DNA of 64,000 nt. Origin: Larus michahellis (Eukaryota > Chordata > Aves > Charadriiformes > Laridae). Below are positions 12,001-22,739 of the stretch, piece after piece. Each line of letters starts with the position of its first letter. Positions within the stretch are counted from its first letter, which is position 1. The stretch is taken from positions 74,508,727 to 74,572,726 of the forward strand of contig NC_133900.1 in NCBI RefSeq assembly GCF_964199755.1. The letters are read 5' to 3'. Both the position numbers and the translations under genes were made by a program. The notes under the pieces were generated by a model. The model made no database searches. It saw only the letters and a list, made by a program, of their open reading frames with translations, and was not told the DNA's origin.

Positions 12001-14676
12001 TACATTAAAACTCAAAGGAAGGAAACAGTATTTGGCAGCAATATTGAGATTTGTTTTCATAGTGAAAAACAAAACTTTACACAGCAAAATAAGAATGCAA
12101 CATCCTGAAGAATAAGATGCCATTCAGTCAACTCTTTGACTCAATCGATTTTTTGAAAAGGAGACACAGAAGTCATTCATAATTGCTTGCTCTAGGGCTT
12201 TTTTATTTAGCGTGGCATCTGTGAAAATGATGTTAGCAAGAGGAACATTTAACACCCTGCTGGAGTAGTCAGCTTGAATCCTTTGGGTTTGTCTGCAGTG
12301 TCCAGTCTTGTCAATCACGTTGCAACAAGATTTGTAGGAAGAGTTATCGACTCCTATCAGTCATAACAGGCGGTAATAAGTATAAAAAAGTATATTAATG
12401 CAAAAGGTTTGGAAGCAATAATAGTAAGCTTTGGAACAGCGTTGCTTAGGAGCATCAGTCTGTTTTCATGCTTGTGAATTACTTTCTTCAGATAATCTGT
12501 CTTTGGACAGATTACAATCAATTATTGGGTAACGATTTAAATCTGTTATTTCAAGGATGAAAGCCTTTTTTTCCTCATATCACGTGACTATGCTGAATGA
12601 GACATTAAAAAAATATTGAAGCTGTAGTTTCAGATACTTCTAAATTCCATCAGCTGACACTTCATTGATTTACACAACATTTCTTCTTCAAGCTATTTCT
12701 TCACAAATTGAAAGCCTACACGTCACTTGAAAACCACACACACAAATCTTAGGCAGCATTCTGCAAACCTTGCCATGTTCCATAGCAAATCTTGTGGCTG
12801 TGAATTGAGCATTATATATTCATTATTTTATTTTTAGTTATTTGAGGTCTGTAAAAGATCTCTCTAAAACGTTGATCAAATATTGCATTCTGTCTGTTAT
12901 GTTTCTGTGTTCCGTTTCATGGTTATACTCGGGCTTTGAGAATAGAACTGCACTGAGCAGTGCATGAGTTTGTAAATAAACTTTTAAGAGTATCTCTGTT
13001 ATTTTTAGGGAAAAAGAGTAAGGAGGGAATACAAAACTTCAGAAATGTTTTACAAGTGGAAGCACATTTAAATCTACGGTTCAGGAATTCTACTGATGTT
13101 GCGGGCTAAGATCTGATTTAGCTTCTTGTGTCACACTGGATGTGTTACTTGTCGTACGCCCATTCATACATCCCGAGTCGTTACCCCTTGGTTCATCCTC
13201 CTATCTCTGTGTCCTAGGAGCCAGGCTAGCAAATAGGAGATGGTGGTTTCTGCCCTCTGTTGCAAGGACATAAGGGAAAACAAACCACGTTTAAATCAGT
13301 TTTAAGCAGTCCCTAATTTCCATCTGCTGGTGCCTTCTCCCTTCCTTGTAGCCGTAGAAACACGTGCACCTGCACAGTGATCTGGACTGAGTTCCAGGGA
13401 ATGAGCTCAGGCTGCTCAGCTGCCACCGTTAATAGAAATGGGAATCACACTGTACTTTGAGAGAGCTTCTCGTTGTGCTCTCACTGCTATGTCAGCCAGC
13501 TTAAAAGAGATTTGTCAGCGTATTATGTTAATTTTGCTGACATCTCACTGAAACAAGGAGCATGCATTCTGCTTTATTCCACTGGTTCTACTGCAGATAA
13601 GTATTAATAATCAGTGGGCTTAGTAATTAACCTACAAGTAGATTTATAAAGGGGGGTGCCTGATGAGTGTCAGCATTCCTACTCGATCATATAGATCCAT
13701 CCTTTGCCCTGTCAGTGATGGCAGTCACTTACAGACTGCCCATCAGGAGATCTTTTCACTGTCTGGTCGTTGTTCAGTTATGCACGACACACTTCTGAAT
13801 AAATCCGTTAAGACCAGTACCCTGGTGGGTTTTTTTCATTCTCTGACTCACTCCTATGCTGAAGGAAGCTGCCAAATAATAACGGCTGAGTAGTTTCCTA
13901 GTAGGGATTACTGATTTTGTTTGTTTGTCTTTGAATGTGTTTTTAACTATCCTGAATCCATCCAATTGTGCACGTAACGAGATTATGTAGCCACATTATT
14001 TATCGTAACATTCCTTGCCTGTTTCCTCCAATTGTCTTGGTTTCATCCACATGTAACATTTGTTTCAAAGTAATTACAAATTCGGTAGAGCCGGAATTAG
14101 CACAGTAGGCCTCTGGACTGAATAATAATTCATGAAAGAATAATGATTAACAGACTTTTCTCCCCATTTATTCAAAAGTAACTTTAAGTAGGTGTCTGTT
14201 GTGCTGTGACTGATGCTCTCCCCACTTGCCACTTGAAACGATAATGCATTTCATCCTACTTCTTGGCCTTGTATAAGATAAAGTTTTGTGGTTAAATCGT
14301 CATATGTGACTACTTTTTCTTCTTTTCTTTAGTTAAAGTAAATAAATATGGAGATACCTGGGATGAGTAAGAGCTGAATGAAGAACTGAAGAAAATTATC
14401 TCCTGTCAGCGAACTTGAACTTCATCTAGATTAGTCACGAGTGTCGGCACCTTTGGTGTGTTCTGCCAGGCACAGCTACTAATAAATGAAGAGAAAATCC
14501 TGACTTGCCAGAAGATTAAAGGCGTAATATTTTTTTTTTAATTTTGCCTAAGTGGCAAGTGAGGCTATTGTGAGGTGTCATGACTATAAAACACTTGTGC
14601 TATTGTTTAAAAATGAAAAGGGTAACTAATTATAGCAAAAGATGTATAGCAAAAGGTAAAAATGTATGTAAATAAA
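1..14676 (+). CDS. OCIAD1: OCIAD1, OCIA domain-containing protein 1 (3' part of the gene, six coding exons)
   Basis: The spliced reading frame, phased by GT-AG junctions, is joined(3446-3499, 3956-4003, 7450-7579, 9767-9975, 11373-11522, 14333-14370). It gives 208 residues plus a stop. The order matches OCIAD1: the second half of the OCIA domain with a glycine-rich membrane segment and the CSEKFKKL motif, a serine-rich linker, [20 protein letters not shown], a basic [20 protein letters not shown] segment, and the C-terminus [12 protein letters not shown]. Human OCIAD1 has about 245 residues. The missing roughly 48 N-terminal residues are not found between 1 and 3445, so the start lies left of the window. 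The family protein is a mitochondrial inner-membrane and endosomal protein linked to respiratory complex III assembly and STAT signalling; that role is known for the family and not shown here. The gene converges on OCIAD2. No frameshift or internal stop is seen. Confidence 0.95.
310..1337 (+). mobile_element. CR1 LINE, 5'-truncated, sense, degenerate
   Basis: This is the last roughly 1 kb of a CR1 non-LTR retrotransposon. It starts inside the reverse transcriptase near [10 protein letters not shown], keeps [20 protein letters not shown] in one frame, and passes through the typical 3' part. It ends with the family tail (ctagatgatctcc, ccattctgtgattctgtg). The reading frame breaks several times (segments near 395, 734 and 1071 are in different frames), so the copy is dead. 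It lies in the OCIAD1 intron upstream of exon A, in the sense direction of the gene. Confidence 0.93.
1338..3445 (+). other. OCIAD1: OCIAD1 intron (part)
   Basis: AT-rich, with many stops in all frames. I looked for the preceding OCIA exon (expected to encode something like ECNDESFWFR) here and in 1-309 and did not find it, so this intron runs out of the window to the left. A near-duplicate of about 14 bases (aaccagaactgttagtaggtct / aaccagaactgttgtagtaggtct) lies at 3217-3261. Confidence 0.7.
3446..3499 (+). CDS. OCIAD1: OCIAD1 coding exon A (54 bp)
   Basis: Acceptor cttcttcttcacag and donor GTAAAG. The exon starts with two bases of a split codon and encodes [17 protein letters not shown], the first hydrophobic part of the OCIA domain (human PLAATSMLITQGLISKG). 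Length and phase equal the matching OCIAD2 exon at 34838-34891. Confidence 0.93.
3956..4003 (+). CDS. OCIAD1: OCIAD1 coding exon B (48 bp)
   Basis: Acceptor cctcattttcag and donor GTAAGT. It encodes [16 protein letters not shown], which matches the OCIA-domain turn (human GILSSHPKYGSIPKLILA). Length and phase equal the OCIAD2 exon at 32571-32618. Confidence 0.93.
4004..7449 (+). other. OCIAD1: OCIAD1 intron between exons B and C
   Basis: A 3.4 kb intron. No further exon or young repeat was recognised. The stretch about 6190-6560 has the flavour of a very old antisense LINE fragment, but not enough to call it. Confidence 0.6.
7450..7579 (+). CDS. OCIAD1: OCIAD1 coding exon C (130 bp)
   Basis: The acceptor is a T-rich tract ending in aaaaaag; the donor is GTAAGA. 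It encodes the second hydrophobic segment ([17 protein letters not shown]), then [20 protein letters not shown]. This corresponds to human MGYFAGKLSYVKTCQEKFKK. It is 24 bp longer than the OCIAD2 counterpart because the tail after the Cys-Lys-Phe motif differs. Confidence 0.93.
7580..9766 (+). other. OCIAD1: OCIAD1 intron between exons C and D
   Basis: A 2.2 kb AT-rich intron. No exon, young repeat or structured element was recognised. Confidence 0.6.
9767..9975 (+). CDS. OCIAD1: OCIAD1 coding exon D (209 bp)
   Basis: Acceptor tgttatttttccag and donor GTGTGT. It encodes the low-complexity Ser-rich linker, then [20 protein letters not shown] and DYTVQ. The block from YEPVPF to TGITD is nearly identical to human OCIAD1 (YEPIPFSSSMNESAPTGITD), which makes this the diagnostic exon. 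OCIAD2 has no equivalent. Confidence 0.95.
9976..11372 (+). other. OCIAD1: OCIAD1 intron between exons D and E
   Basis: A 1.4 kb intron. Nothing beyond homopolymer runs was seen. Confidence 0.6.
11373..11522 (+). CDS. OCIAD1: OCIAD1 coding exon E (150 bp)
   Basis: Acceptor ggtttttttctttcag and donor GTAATA. It encodes [20 protein letters not shown] then [20 protein letters not shown], close to human [19 protein letters not shown]. The part after ETYEV is less conserved and ends in a Lys-rich stretch. Confidence 0.94.
11523..14332 (+). other. OCIAD1: OCIAD1 last intron
   Basis: A 2.8 kb intron. No recognisable repeat or exon. The final acceptor has a clean pyrimidine tract. Confidence 0.6.
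14333..14370 (+). CDS. OCIAD1: OCIAD1 last coding exon with stop
   Basis: Acceptor cttcttttctttag. It encodes [12 protein letters not shown] followed by TAA at 14368-14370. The end is identical in sequence to the human C-terminus ([12 protein letters not shown]), which fixes both frame and end. Confidence 0.96.
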
Positions 14677-14690
14677 TGGAATCACATGTA
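14371..14690 (+). other. OCIAD1: OCIAD1 3' UTR with poly(A) signals
   Basis: AATAAA hexamers lie at 14481-14486 and 14671-14676, about 110 and 300 bases after the stop. The second sits in an AT-rich stretch and is the more likely main site. The cleavage position cannot be read from the sequence alone. Confidence 0.6.
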
Positions 14691-15310
14691 TTGGGAAGGG
14701 AAAAATATCTGAATCTTCTCAAATTTTCGAGACTTGCATTAAAAGTTACCTGTAGAACTCACCTCTCACTTTGTTTTGTCCGAAAGGGGTATTCTGGAAA
14801 CCTCAGATTGTTGTCATGCTTGGTTAGTAATGTCTGGAATACCACTGTGAACTATTCCGGGGGAAAAGGGCTGAGGAATGTAACTGGACACCTAAGTGAA
14901 CATACTTAACTGGTTTTCAAAACTGTGCCAGCTCCATCTTCACACTAATAGTGTGGCTTGTCCACACTATGTCTCTTAAAACAATCATTTCGGAAGAAAA
15001 TGATTGAATGAAGCTGCAGCTATTTAAAACCGCTATATTTAAGTGCAGAAGGTTAATTAACCCTGACAAACCTTGGTGAAAGTTTGAATGGTGTCTTGAC
15101 TGTTAACATTAGGTTTTGTGTACTTAGCCTTATTTCTCAGTTTGTGCACGTCATGACAAAAACCCCACGTTCATGGAGAAAAGATCTGGATCGATGGACT
15201 ATTGCTTTATTACTACCTGTAAGAAAAGCGCTACCTTGGCGAAACTACTGAAGAGTATTTCCTAATGTTTGCAGTGTCTGCTCTGTCTCCATCAAAATGC
15301 TGTCGGCATT

Positions 15311-15344
15311 AGGGATTCTTGTATTCTAGGGATTCTTGTATTCT
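15311..15344. repeat. Perfect 17-bp tandem duplication
   Basis: The unit agggattcttgtattct occurs twice back to back without a mismatch, just left of the coding-like fragment. Confidence 0.9.
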
Positions 15345-15402
15345 CAGCTCTGCTGTTTCATCTCGCGGCGTTGTGTTTAATCGGGGCTTTTGCCTGTAGG
15401 TG

Positions 15403-15612
15403 AGCAAAAACCATGATGAAGTTTATAGTGTAAACGCATTCTTGGTGTCCGTGTTGGAGATGAAAAATAACTTGCCTACCATGATGAAAATGCTCAAAGA
15501 CCTTATTGATTTCGTGGACTAGCAGCAGAGCAGCATCAATGAGATGAGTATTTTGGGGGGGATACAGAGCAATCAGCTGAACCGAGGAGGAAAAAAGGGG
15601 GGAAGGTGAGAA
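15403..15612 (+). pseudogene. Unidentified coding-like fragment with an in-frame stop
   Basis: The + frame beginning at about 15405 reads SKNHDEVYSVNAFLVSVLEM, then KNNLPTMMKMLKDLIDFVD, a TAG at about 15520, then QQSSINEMSILGGIQSNQLN. The TAG is one base change from CAG, and the reading stays coherent and helix-like across it. The preceding bases (gcttttgcctgtag) could be an old acceptor or a frameshift. I do not recognise the parent protein. Options are a broken processed pseudogene, a lost exon, or chance. The opposite strand also stays open across this segment, which weakens the case. Confidence 0.3.
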
Positions 15613-18600
15613 TGCTTGAAAAGCCAAATACTACTTATAGCAATCAAAATAGGAAGATTACTTTCAGAAAAGCTGATCTTCTGAAAAAAGGAATGTGCAA
15701 ATCAGATAAACTTGAAGCTGTATCAAAAATGTAACTTCTGGAGAATGCTTTTCGTGGCTGTGAGAAGAAATACATGAAGTCTGCCAGAATTACATTGTGG
15801 TGTTTTTTATTGCACTATTCCAAAGCTGATTAAATTTATCATGAAAATACTCACAAAGTTTCTTAGTTGTGATTTATGCACATAACAGGAGGCAGAAGAT
15901 TTAGATGATAAAACTGGAGCAGTTTTTTTTTTTTAAGCTGTGGTGGTTTTCCATCGGTTTTTAAACTTTTTCTTTTGAATGAATGAAATTTTTGGAGGAA
16001 TGAGCAGTCTCCAAGTGAGAAAACGCAGGATCCAGGCTTACAGCATTGGGGAAGTAGCAACACCTAGAAGACGCAAACTATTGAACAATAAGCTTGCCGA
16101 TAAACATTATTTTATTTTGGGGGATTTGGGATAATACTGGATTTTCTCAAGTAAAAGAATGTAAGGATATAGTAACTTTTTTTTTTTCATCTTCTCAGGA
16201 ATCTTAATGCATGCTTATGCTGCACGTTGATTATTTGTGTAAGGGAATGATCATCTCAGGAGCTGACTACGTGAGTTAATGTAAATAAATACCTCTGCAG
16301 TGTGGACACTCCACTGAAAAGTGAGATTCCCTCTATTTCTCGACATTCCCTGTGAAAGTTACTGTTGGGCCAGGAAACTGCCGTATGTGTAATCAGGTAT
16401 TTAATAATCCGCTGGACTCCTGCGTGGGGTTGAAGGCCTCATACTCCTCTTCCTGGCCATACTCCACTACTCAATCTGGGGGCATTTGCCGCGCCGCACA
16501 CCAGGATGGGCACTGTTGGGTATTTTGTACGTATTTTGTCTTTTTGTGTACTCGGAGTGATTTGTGTGTTTGTCCTCCTGACCGAATCCTGACGGGGGAC
16601 CAGCTAGTCCAGAACAGCCCCAGAGGATTTAACAGAGGATTAAGCCATTGAAGTGCTTAAGTGCACTTAAATTAAGTGCTGAAGAAGCACTTAATGCCTA
16701 CTTCAGACCCAGCTCTCGCAAATCACAGTGTTTGGAGAATACTCATTTTTTTTTATGCTGGTAACTGATCATTAGCAGTTAATATGATTATCGCAGTTCA
16801 TATGATTATCAGAAGCCCGTGATCTGAAAATGGGATTTCCTTCAAAGCATCTTGCCTCGAATTAATATTTTAGGTGAGCAAACACAGCGGTTTATATAAA
16901 TTGAATTAGATTTTTTTTTTCCTTTTCTTAGTGGATAAAATAAAAGGCATGTATCATATACAATTAATGTTGTTTTAAAGGTTTACTGTCTGTGCTTAAG
17001 GTAACATTGTGTATCCATTATATTTCTCAGTTGAATATCATGTTTTCACTCTATTGCATCTCGTTAGTATCTCTCGGAGGACGTACTTTTTTTCGTACTT
17101 AGGAACAAGCTGGATTTATCATCAAACAATTTAAAATTCTTTGGCTTTACATCACGTCCTTCATAAGCATTAAATACAGGAGAGTTCACGCTCGTAGCTG
17201 TTAATGTAGTAGGGTATTGGAAAGTGGTATTTTGTGGAAGTTGGGTCGCGTTCAGTTTGCTGCGGCACCGCGCGTGTTGATGCCGATTCACTAAGTAGCT
17301 GTGGGAATGCAGTCTTTGGCCTCCCCTTTTCCTCCGCGTCTTCCATTAGCGCCACCTTTCAGAGTGGGGTTTTTTCTAGTCTCCTGATTTTGTGGCGGCT
17401 ACCCCGTTACCCCTGAGCAGCTCGCTCATACTGCGCTTACGTGGCTTTGGGGGATTTTTAACCGAATCCAAGTGTCTGAGAGCCGATGGCAGTGTTATTG
17501 TCACTGAAAACAATGTGTCCAGATATAAGGGATGAGTAAGAACGGAGAATGTGTGAAGAAAGAAATGCATGACAGATCCTCTTGGATTATGTTTACATGT
17601 ATTTCCAGCTAATACATGACGTATTTTTCTTAATTCAATAACCAGGCCAGCTGTTTTCCTGGAATATATCTCTTCAAAACCCACAGGATTTCACTTTGCG
17701 TTACCATTTGTATTTCCAATCATGTACGTTTACAATCTGACCTAACCACAAAGACAGCAGTGTTAAAAAAGACTTGTGAAGTTGCCCGATAGGCCATCAT
17801 ATATATGTTCATTAAGAAATGTGAATTAACACAATATTTATTGTAAATCTAAGTAAATTTTCTTTTATTCTGCAAAATAAAATTTTAACTACATAAAATT
17901 AGCTTATACCTTAAATCAAACACCAGGAAATGAGGCTGAATGCTTCGCTACAAACATTTCTAGAAAAGCTTTACAGTAACTACTTTCAAAAGTACTCTCT
18001 AAAAATAAGCAGTTGCATGGAGCTAGTAGCATTATCCTCAAGTCAGTTGTTACTAACACGCGTGAACGCAGAGAGGGTTGTGAAAACGCGCCTCAGCTCT
18101 TTAACAGCTGGTAAAACCCAAAAACCCTGCTCCTGAATGTCTTTGTCTTTCCCCAAATTAGCGGGCGCATTTGGAGTCCCGAGTAAGTAGACAATCTGAG
18201 CTTTCCAGGGGTTTGTTCCTACTACAGTTGTTTGGAACATATCTACGTGAAAGAGAAAAGCGTAAATGAAAAGCAATTTGATTAGCTTCATGAAAGTTAA
18301 GCAGATTTGCGGAAGGCTGGGGAAATCATATGTACTATTCCAAACTGAACCCACAAATCCCTCGCCTCCTTGAGATTCAAGAAGAAATCCCGCCTTGTTG
18401 GCTGTTTGCTGGAAGCCAAGAGCCTTGTTTGTTTTCCTCATGCTGGACTCCTCATTTGGTGGCCCTTAATGAGGACCTGGCCTAACCCGTGCGCACCCCA
18501 CTCGGTTCCTCTGCTCTCGCACAGACACCAAACCTTTCCCAGCAGGGCTTTGCTTGCACCCAGTCTTTCCCGCTTGCACCCAGAATAAGTTCTCTCTCCC

Positions 18601-19969
18601 ATCCCTGAAGTGAGACAATAGCACTAAAAATACCCCTTTACTTTTTGCAGTTTGGTCACCTATTAAGTTGTCTGTAGAAATTGACAAACGGTGTTCGGAT
18701 TTTAATCTCAAGGCAATAAATGGGACGATTTGCATCTCGTTGCTGTTTTGGCCTCTTACCTCGGGTCTGTTCACGCGGGTTTGCACTGGTTGAGCGGAGC
18801 CAATGCAGGTTTGGACGCAGATATGCCTCCAGCTTATACTTTAAGTATTTTCTTTGCTAATGTAGGAACTGGATATAAACGACCAGCACCAGGCAGAAGT
18901 TTTGAGGCATCTTTCAGTAGCTGCATTAGAACCTGAACCCAGGAATACCAGGGGGTCTTACGCGTGAACGACCTTGGCCAGATTTCCAGTTCATAAAACC
19001 ATCAAGTGAATTATTCTTTCCAAATAATGAGGAAAATAAAACTACTCATGTTTTTATTTAACCAAAGTCAAGCAATGTAGCAATCCAGAAATGCATCCCT
19101 GCTCAGGTTATAAGATGTGATGACAAATAAACAAATTCTTGGATCTAACAGCTATTGAGAGCTGCTGGAGAGCAGAGGACAATCCCTTGGGGACATAATT
19201 TGTATTTATTTCAGATAAATGAAAACAGTATAATTCTTAAAGAACCAGACATTAACAGCCATGATTTAAAGCATTTGTTTCTGTTTGTTCTCTTTAATGT
19301 CAATGACTACCAGTTACTATGCTACTTATATATTATTTCTTTAATACTTACCGCTTGTTTACTCATTTTTTTGATTGAGGAATACAAAATTTCCTGAGAT
19401 TTTAAGATACACAGCGGAGTGGCAGTACATAGTTTCAACATAGAGCCATAACGTCGTCTGTTTAGCAGAAGCACAGAAGCAGAGCTCTGCGAAACGAAGA
19501 AGCCAGAGTCTTGTATGAGCCGCTCTCCTAATAGGATACTGCAGTAAACAAAAAAGATAATGTACGATAAAGACATTGCACAATCTCTCATACAAAGAAT
19601 ATTCACTCAAATACAACTTTCACTTATTCGTGAAATGAGAAAAAAAATATGTGAAGATGAAAGAGAAATGAAGAGTTTGATAGGTTCCCTTTGCCAAAAC
19701 TCAAAGTAAATTATTCAGGATTAAAAATCCACAGCGTACAACCATTGTGGTGGTGTTTTTCCAGTTGCTCAGTGATGATGTAGGACTCTATTTTCAGGAA
19801 CTGCTTCTAAAACCAAGAATTTTTTACTCATCCCTTACATGGAATGCTACACGTTCTTTTCCGCTCTCTCTAATCCTCAGAGGAAGCACATTTCTAGTGC
19901 ATTAGATTTTTTTCTTATTAAGCTAAAATTAGGTTCTATATAAACCTAATGCCAAAATAAATAATTTTC

Positions 19970-21205
19970 ATAGAACCAGAGAATGGTTTGGGTTCGAAGG
20001 GACCTTAAAGATCATCTAGTTCCAACCCCCTGCCCTGGGCAGGGACACCTCCCACTAGACCAGGCTGCTCAAAGCCCCATCCAGCTTGGCCTTGAACACC
20101 TCCAGGGATGGGGCAGCCACAGCTTCCCTGGGCAACCTGTTCCAGTGTCTCACCACCCTCACAGTAAAGAATTTCTTCCTGATATCTAATCTAAATCTCC
20201 CCTCTTTCAATTTAAAACTGTTACCCCTCATCCTATCACTACACTCCCTGATCGAGAGTCCCTCCCCATCTTTCCTGTAGCCCCCTTTAGGTACTGGAAG
20301 GGGCTATAAGGTCTCCCCAGAGCCTTCTCTTCTCCAGGCTGAACAACCCCAACTGTCTCAGCCTGTCCTCACAGCAGAGGGGCTCCAGCCCTCTGATCAT
20401 CTTTGTGGCCCTCCACTGGAGCCATTCCAACAGGTCCATGTCCTTCTTGTGCTGAGGACTCCAGAGCTGGATGCAGTACTGCAAGTGGGGTCTCGCCAGA
20501 GCAGAGTAGAGGGGCAGAATCCCCTCCCTTCACCTGCTGGCCAGGCTGCTTTGCCCTTAGTGAAGCCATGCTGGCTGTCACCAATCTCCTCCTTATTTCA
20601 CATGTGCCTTAGCATAGTTTCCAGGAGGATCTTGCGGGGCACAGAGGTCAGACTGACTGGCCTGTAGTTCCCCAGGTCTTCCTTTTTTCCCTTTTTAAAA
20701 ATGGGGATTATGTTCCCCCTGTTCCAGTCAGTGGGAACTTCACTGGACTGCCACAACTTCTCAAATATGATGGATGTTTGGGGCTTAGCAACCTCATCCG
20801 CTAGTTCCCTCAGGACCCTTGGATGAATCTCCTCAGGCCGCGTGGACTTGTGCACCTTCAGGTCCCTTAGATGGTCTTGTACTTGATCTTCTCCTACAAT
20901 GGACGATTCCTCATTCTCACAGCCCCTGCCTTTGCCTTCTGCAACTTGGGCAGTGTAGTCAGAGATCTTGCCGGTGAAGACAGAGGCAAAAAAGTTGTTG
21001 CATACCTCAGCCTTGTACCTATCTCAGGTGACCAAGTTTCCCGTTTCTTTCTGGAGAGGGCCCACATTTTCCCTAATCTTCCTTTTATCACCAGCATACC
21101 TGTAGAAGCTTTTCTTCTTGCCCTTGACATCCCTGGCAAGATTTAATTTTATCTGAGCTTCGGCTTTCCCAACCTGATCCCTGGCCGCTTTGCTCAATTC
21201 TGTTG
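19970..21205 (-). mobile_element. CR1 LINE, antisense, internally deleted
   Basis: Read on the - strand, this copy ends at 19970 with the CR1 tail (attctctggttctatg, caaacccaaa region). From 20855 down to 20598 it encodes reverse-transcriptase sequence with [35 protein letters not shown] and [11 protein letters not shown]. In a full CR1 about 1 kb of reverse transcriptase separates that block from the 3' part at 19970-20550; here they join at roughly 20550-20565. The left part also includes the sequence upstream of the RT block (to about 21205). The element cannot encode an active enzyme. Confidence 0.9.
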
Positions 21206-21329
21206 TTTAAATATAGTTGTTAACTATCTTAAGATAACTGGCATTTTAAAACAGTGAAACTAATACAGAAAAGGGTGAATTTCATTGCAGTAGCTGATGC
21301 CTAAACATCAATAATGGTGAGCAACGTGA

Positions 21330-21420
21330 TCTAGTCAAAGATGTCCCTGCTTACTGCAGGTGGGTTAGACTAGATGACCTTCAGAGGTCCCTTCCAACCC
21401 ATCACATTCTCTGATTCTGT
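21330..21420 (+). mobile_element. CR1 3' tail fragment
   Basis: About 90 bp: gatgtccctgcttactgcagg, then tagactagatgacc, ggtcccttccaaccca and a final ctctgattctgtt. This is a severely 5'-truncated insertion in the opposite orientation to its large neighbour 125 bp away. Confidence 0.82.
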
Positions 21421-22739
21421 TAACCATGTCTAAATCATCTTCTAAATAAGCCGTGCTAAATAGAAAACACTTCTTCCAGTACAGCTTCCTGCAGTCAGCG
21501 TATACGTGCTTGTGTTGAAGAGCCAAGTGTGTTTTTTAGGGTCGCCTTAGATTTTATGAAGGACTGCATTCGTTTTCCCTCTCTTACCCTGTACGTGCGA
21601 GATAACGTGCAGCCGTCAACTGACTTCGAAGGCTGTGGTGTGGACAAAAGCCATGCACCGTGCTGCGGGAGCAACCAGCGAAGGAGGAGGAGCCCGTGCG
21701 AGCTCTCGCTGTGCAGGGAGAAGGAGAGGGGAGCGCAGACGGGGAGGAGGCCGGGCCGGCAGAGCAGCTGTCTGAGCGGTGGTCCCACCAGAGTTGCCAA
21801 CTGCTCAGCCTACAGCTGGAGTGAGTGAAGAGCAGGTTTAAAACATGCCTCTGGGAGAAAGCTTTAAAGCTGTTTCTTGCTCTGAAATACCTGAGCTTGC
21901 CAACGTGCCTAACCAACACAGAGTTGCTGCTCAATGCTCAAAACACACCTACGTGAGAAGTAACACTTAAAAGCTCAGGTAAGCGGGGTTTTTAGTGCAA
22001 GGTTCTAGCATCTGCTCTGGAAGTGCCATTGCTCTCCAACCATCTCTACGTCAAAGACAACAGGAAAAACCTCCATTCCCACTCTAGTATTTTCTACCCT
22101 TCATCCACAGACAAAAGCACTATATTGTAATTAAAATGATTTAAAGGTGTGTTTTCTCAGGAATCTTAAATCTTTTGCTGCCTGCACGTGAAGATGTTTC
22201 AGTCTCCACTCCTAGGTATTTGCTACTTGAGTTATATTTTATGTGGCAAGGCTGTTAACTCGGTTTTTCAAAAGCTGTAAGAATATAAGAATCACTGTAA
22301 TGGTCACCCTGCCTCCCATGCTGGCTAATGATCCTTCTAGAAGAAGATCCTTCTAGAAGGAGATCCTTCACCCGTGTGCCCTCCTGACCTCCTCTGATCA
22401 GAGCTGGGGAGCTTCCTGAGACAAAGGTTGCGTTTGTGTCACGCAAATCCAGATATTTCACAGTCACCAAGCTTCTGAGTGGAAGGTGCCTTTTGGAGCC
22501 ATTTTTTCATTTCCAGCATCTCCTGTGGCAAGAAGATCCACAATGGAACTGTGCTGTATAAAGAAGTGCTTCTTTTCTGTTTGCTTTAAATCTGATTTCA
22601 CCGAGTGCCGACTGGTTGTCATTTTATGAAAACCAGCAATTATTCGCTCCCTATTCATCTTTCACACCGTTACAGATATCACATTCCTCATCTTGAGTTG
22701 GTTTCAACCTGGAAAGTGAGTTCCTTCATCTCTTGTGAA
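21421..22739. other. Intergenic segment with a GC-richer block
   Basis: The region 21560-21830 is purine- and GC-rich compared with its surroundings, but no gene or repeat was recognised. At 22324-22368 the unit gatccttctagaag is repeated three times in imperfect, partly palindromic form. Confidence 0.4.

Larger units (their letters stand above)
14691..19969. other. Intergenic spacer between the convergent OCIAD1 and OCIAD2 genes, left part
   Basis: No gene was identified. It contains a 17-bp perfect tandem duplication (15311-15344), the coding-like relic at 15403-15612, and clusters of small palindromes such as 16650-16695. The rest is AT-rich with scattered stops. Confidence 0.5.

Noticed and set aside
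15358-15627. Minus-strand ORF of 89 codons
   Set aside because: It is the complement of the coding-like + strand fragment. The + frame has the more protein-like composition, though neither is proven.
20287-20855. ORFs on both strands including a reverse transcriptase-like peptide
   Set aside because: Part of the internally deleted CR1; not an intact gene.
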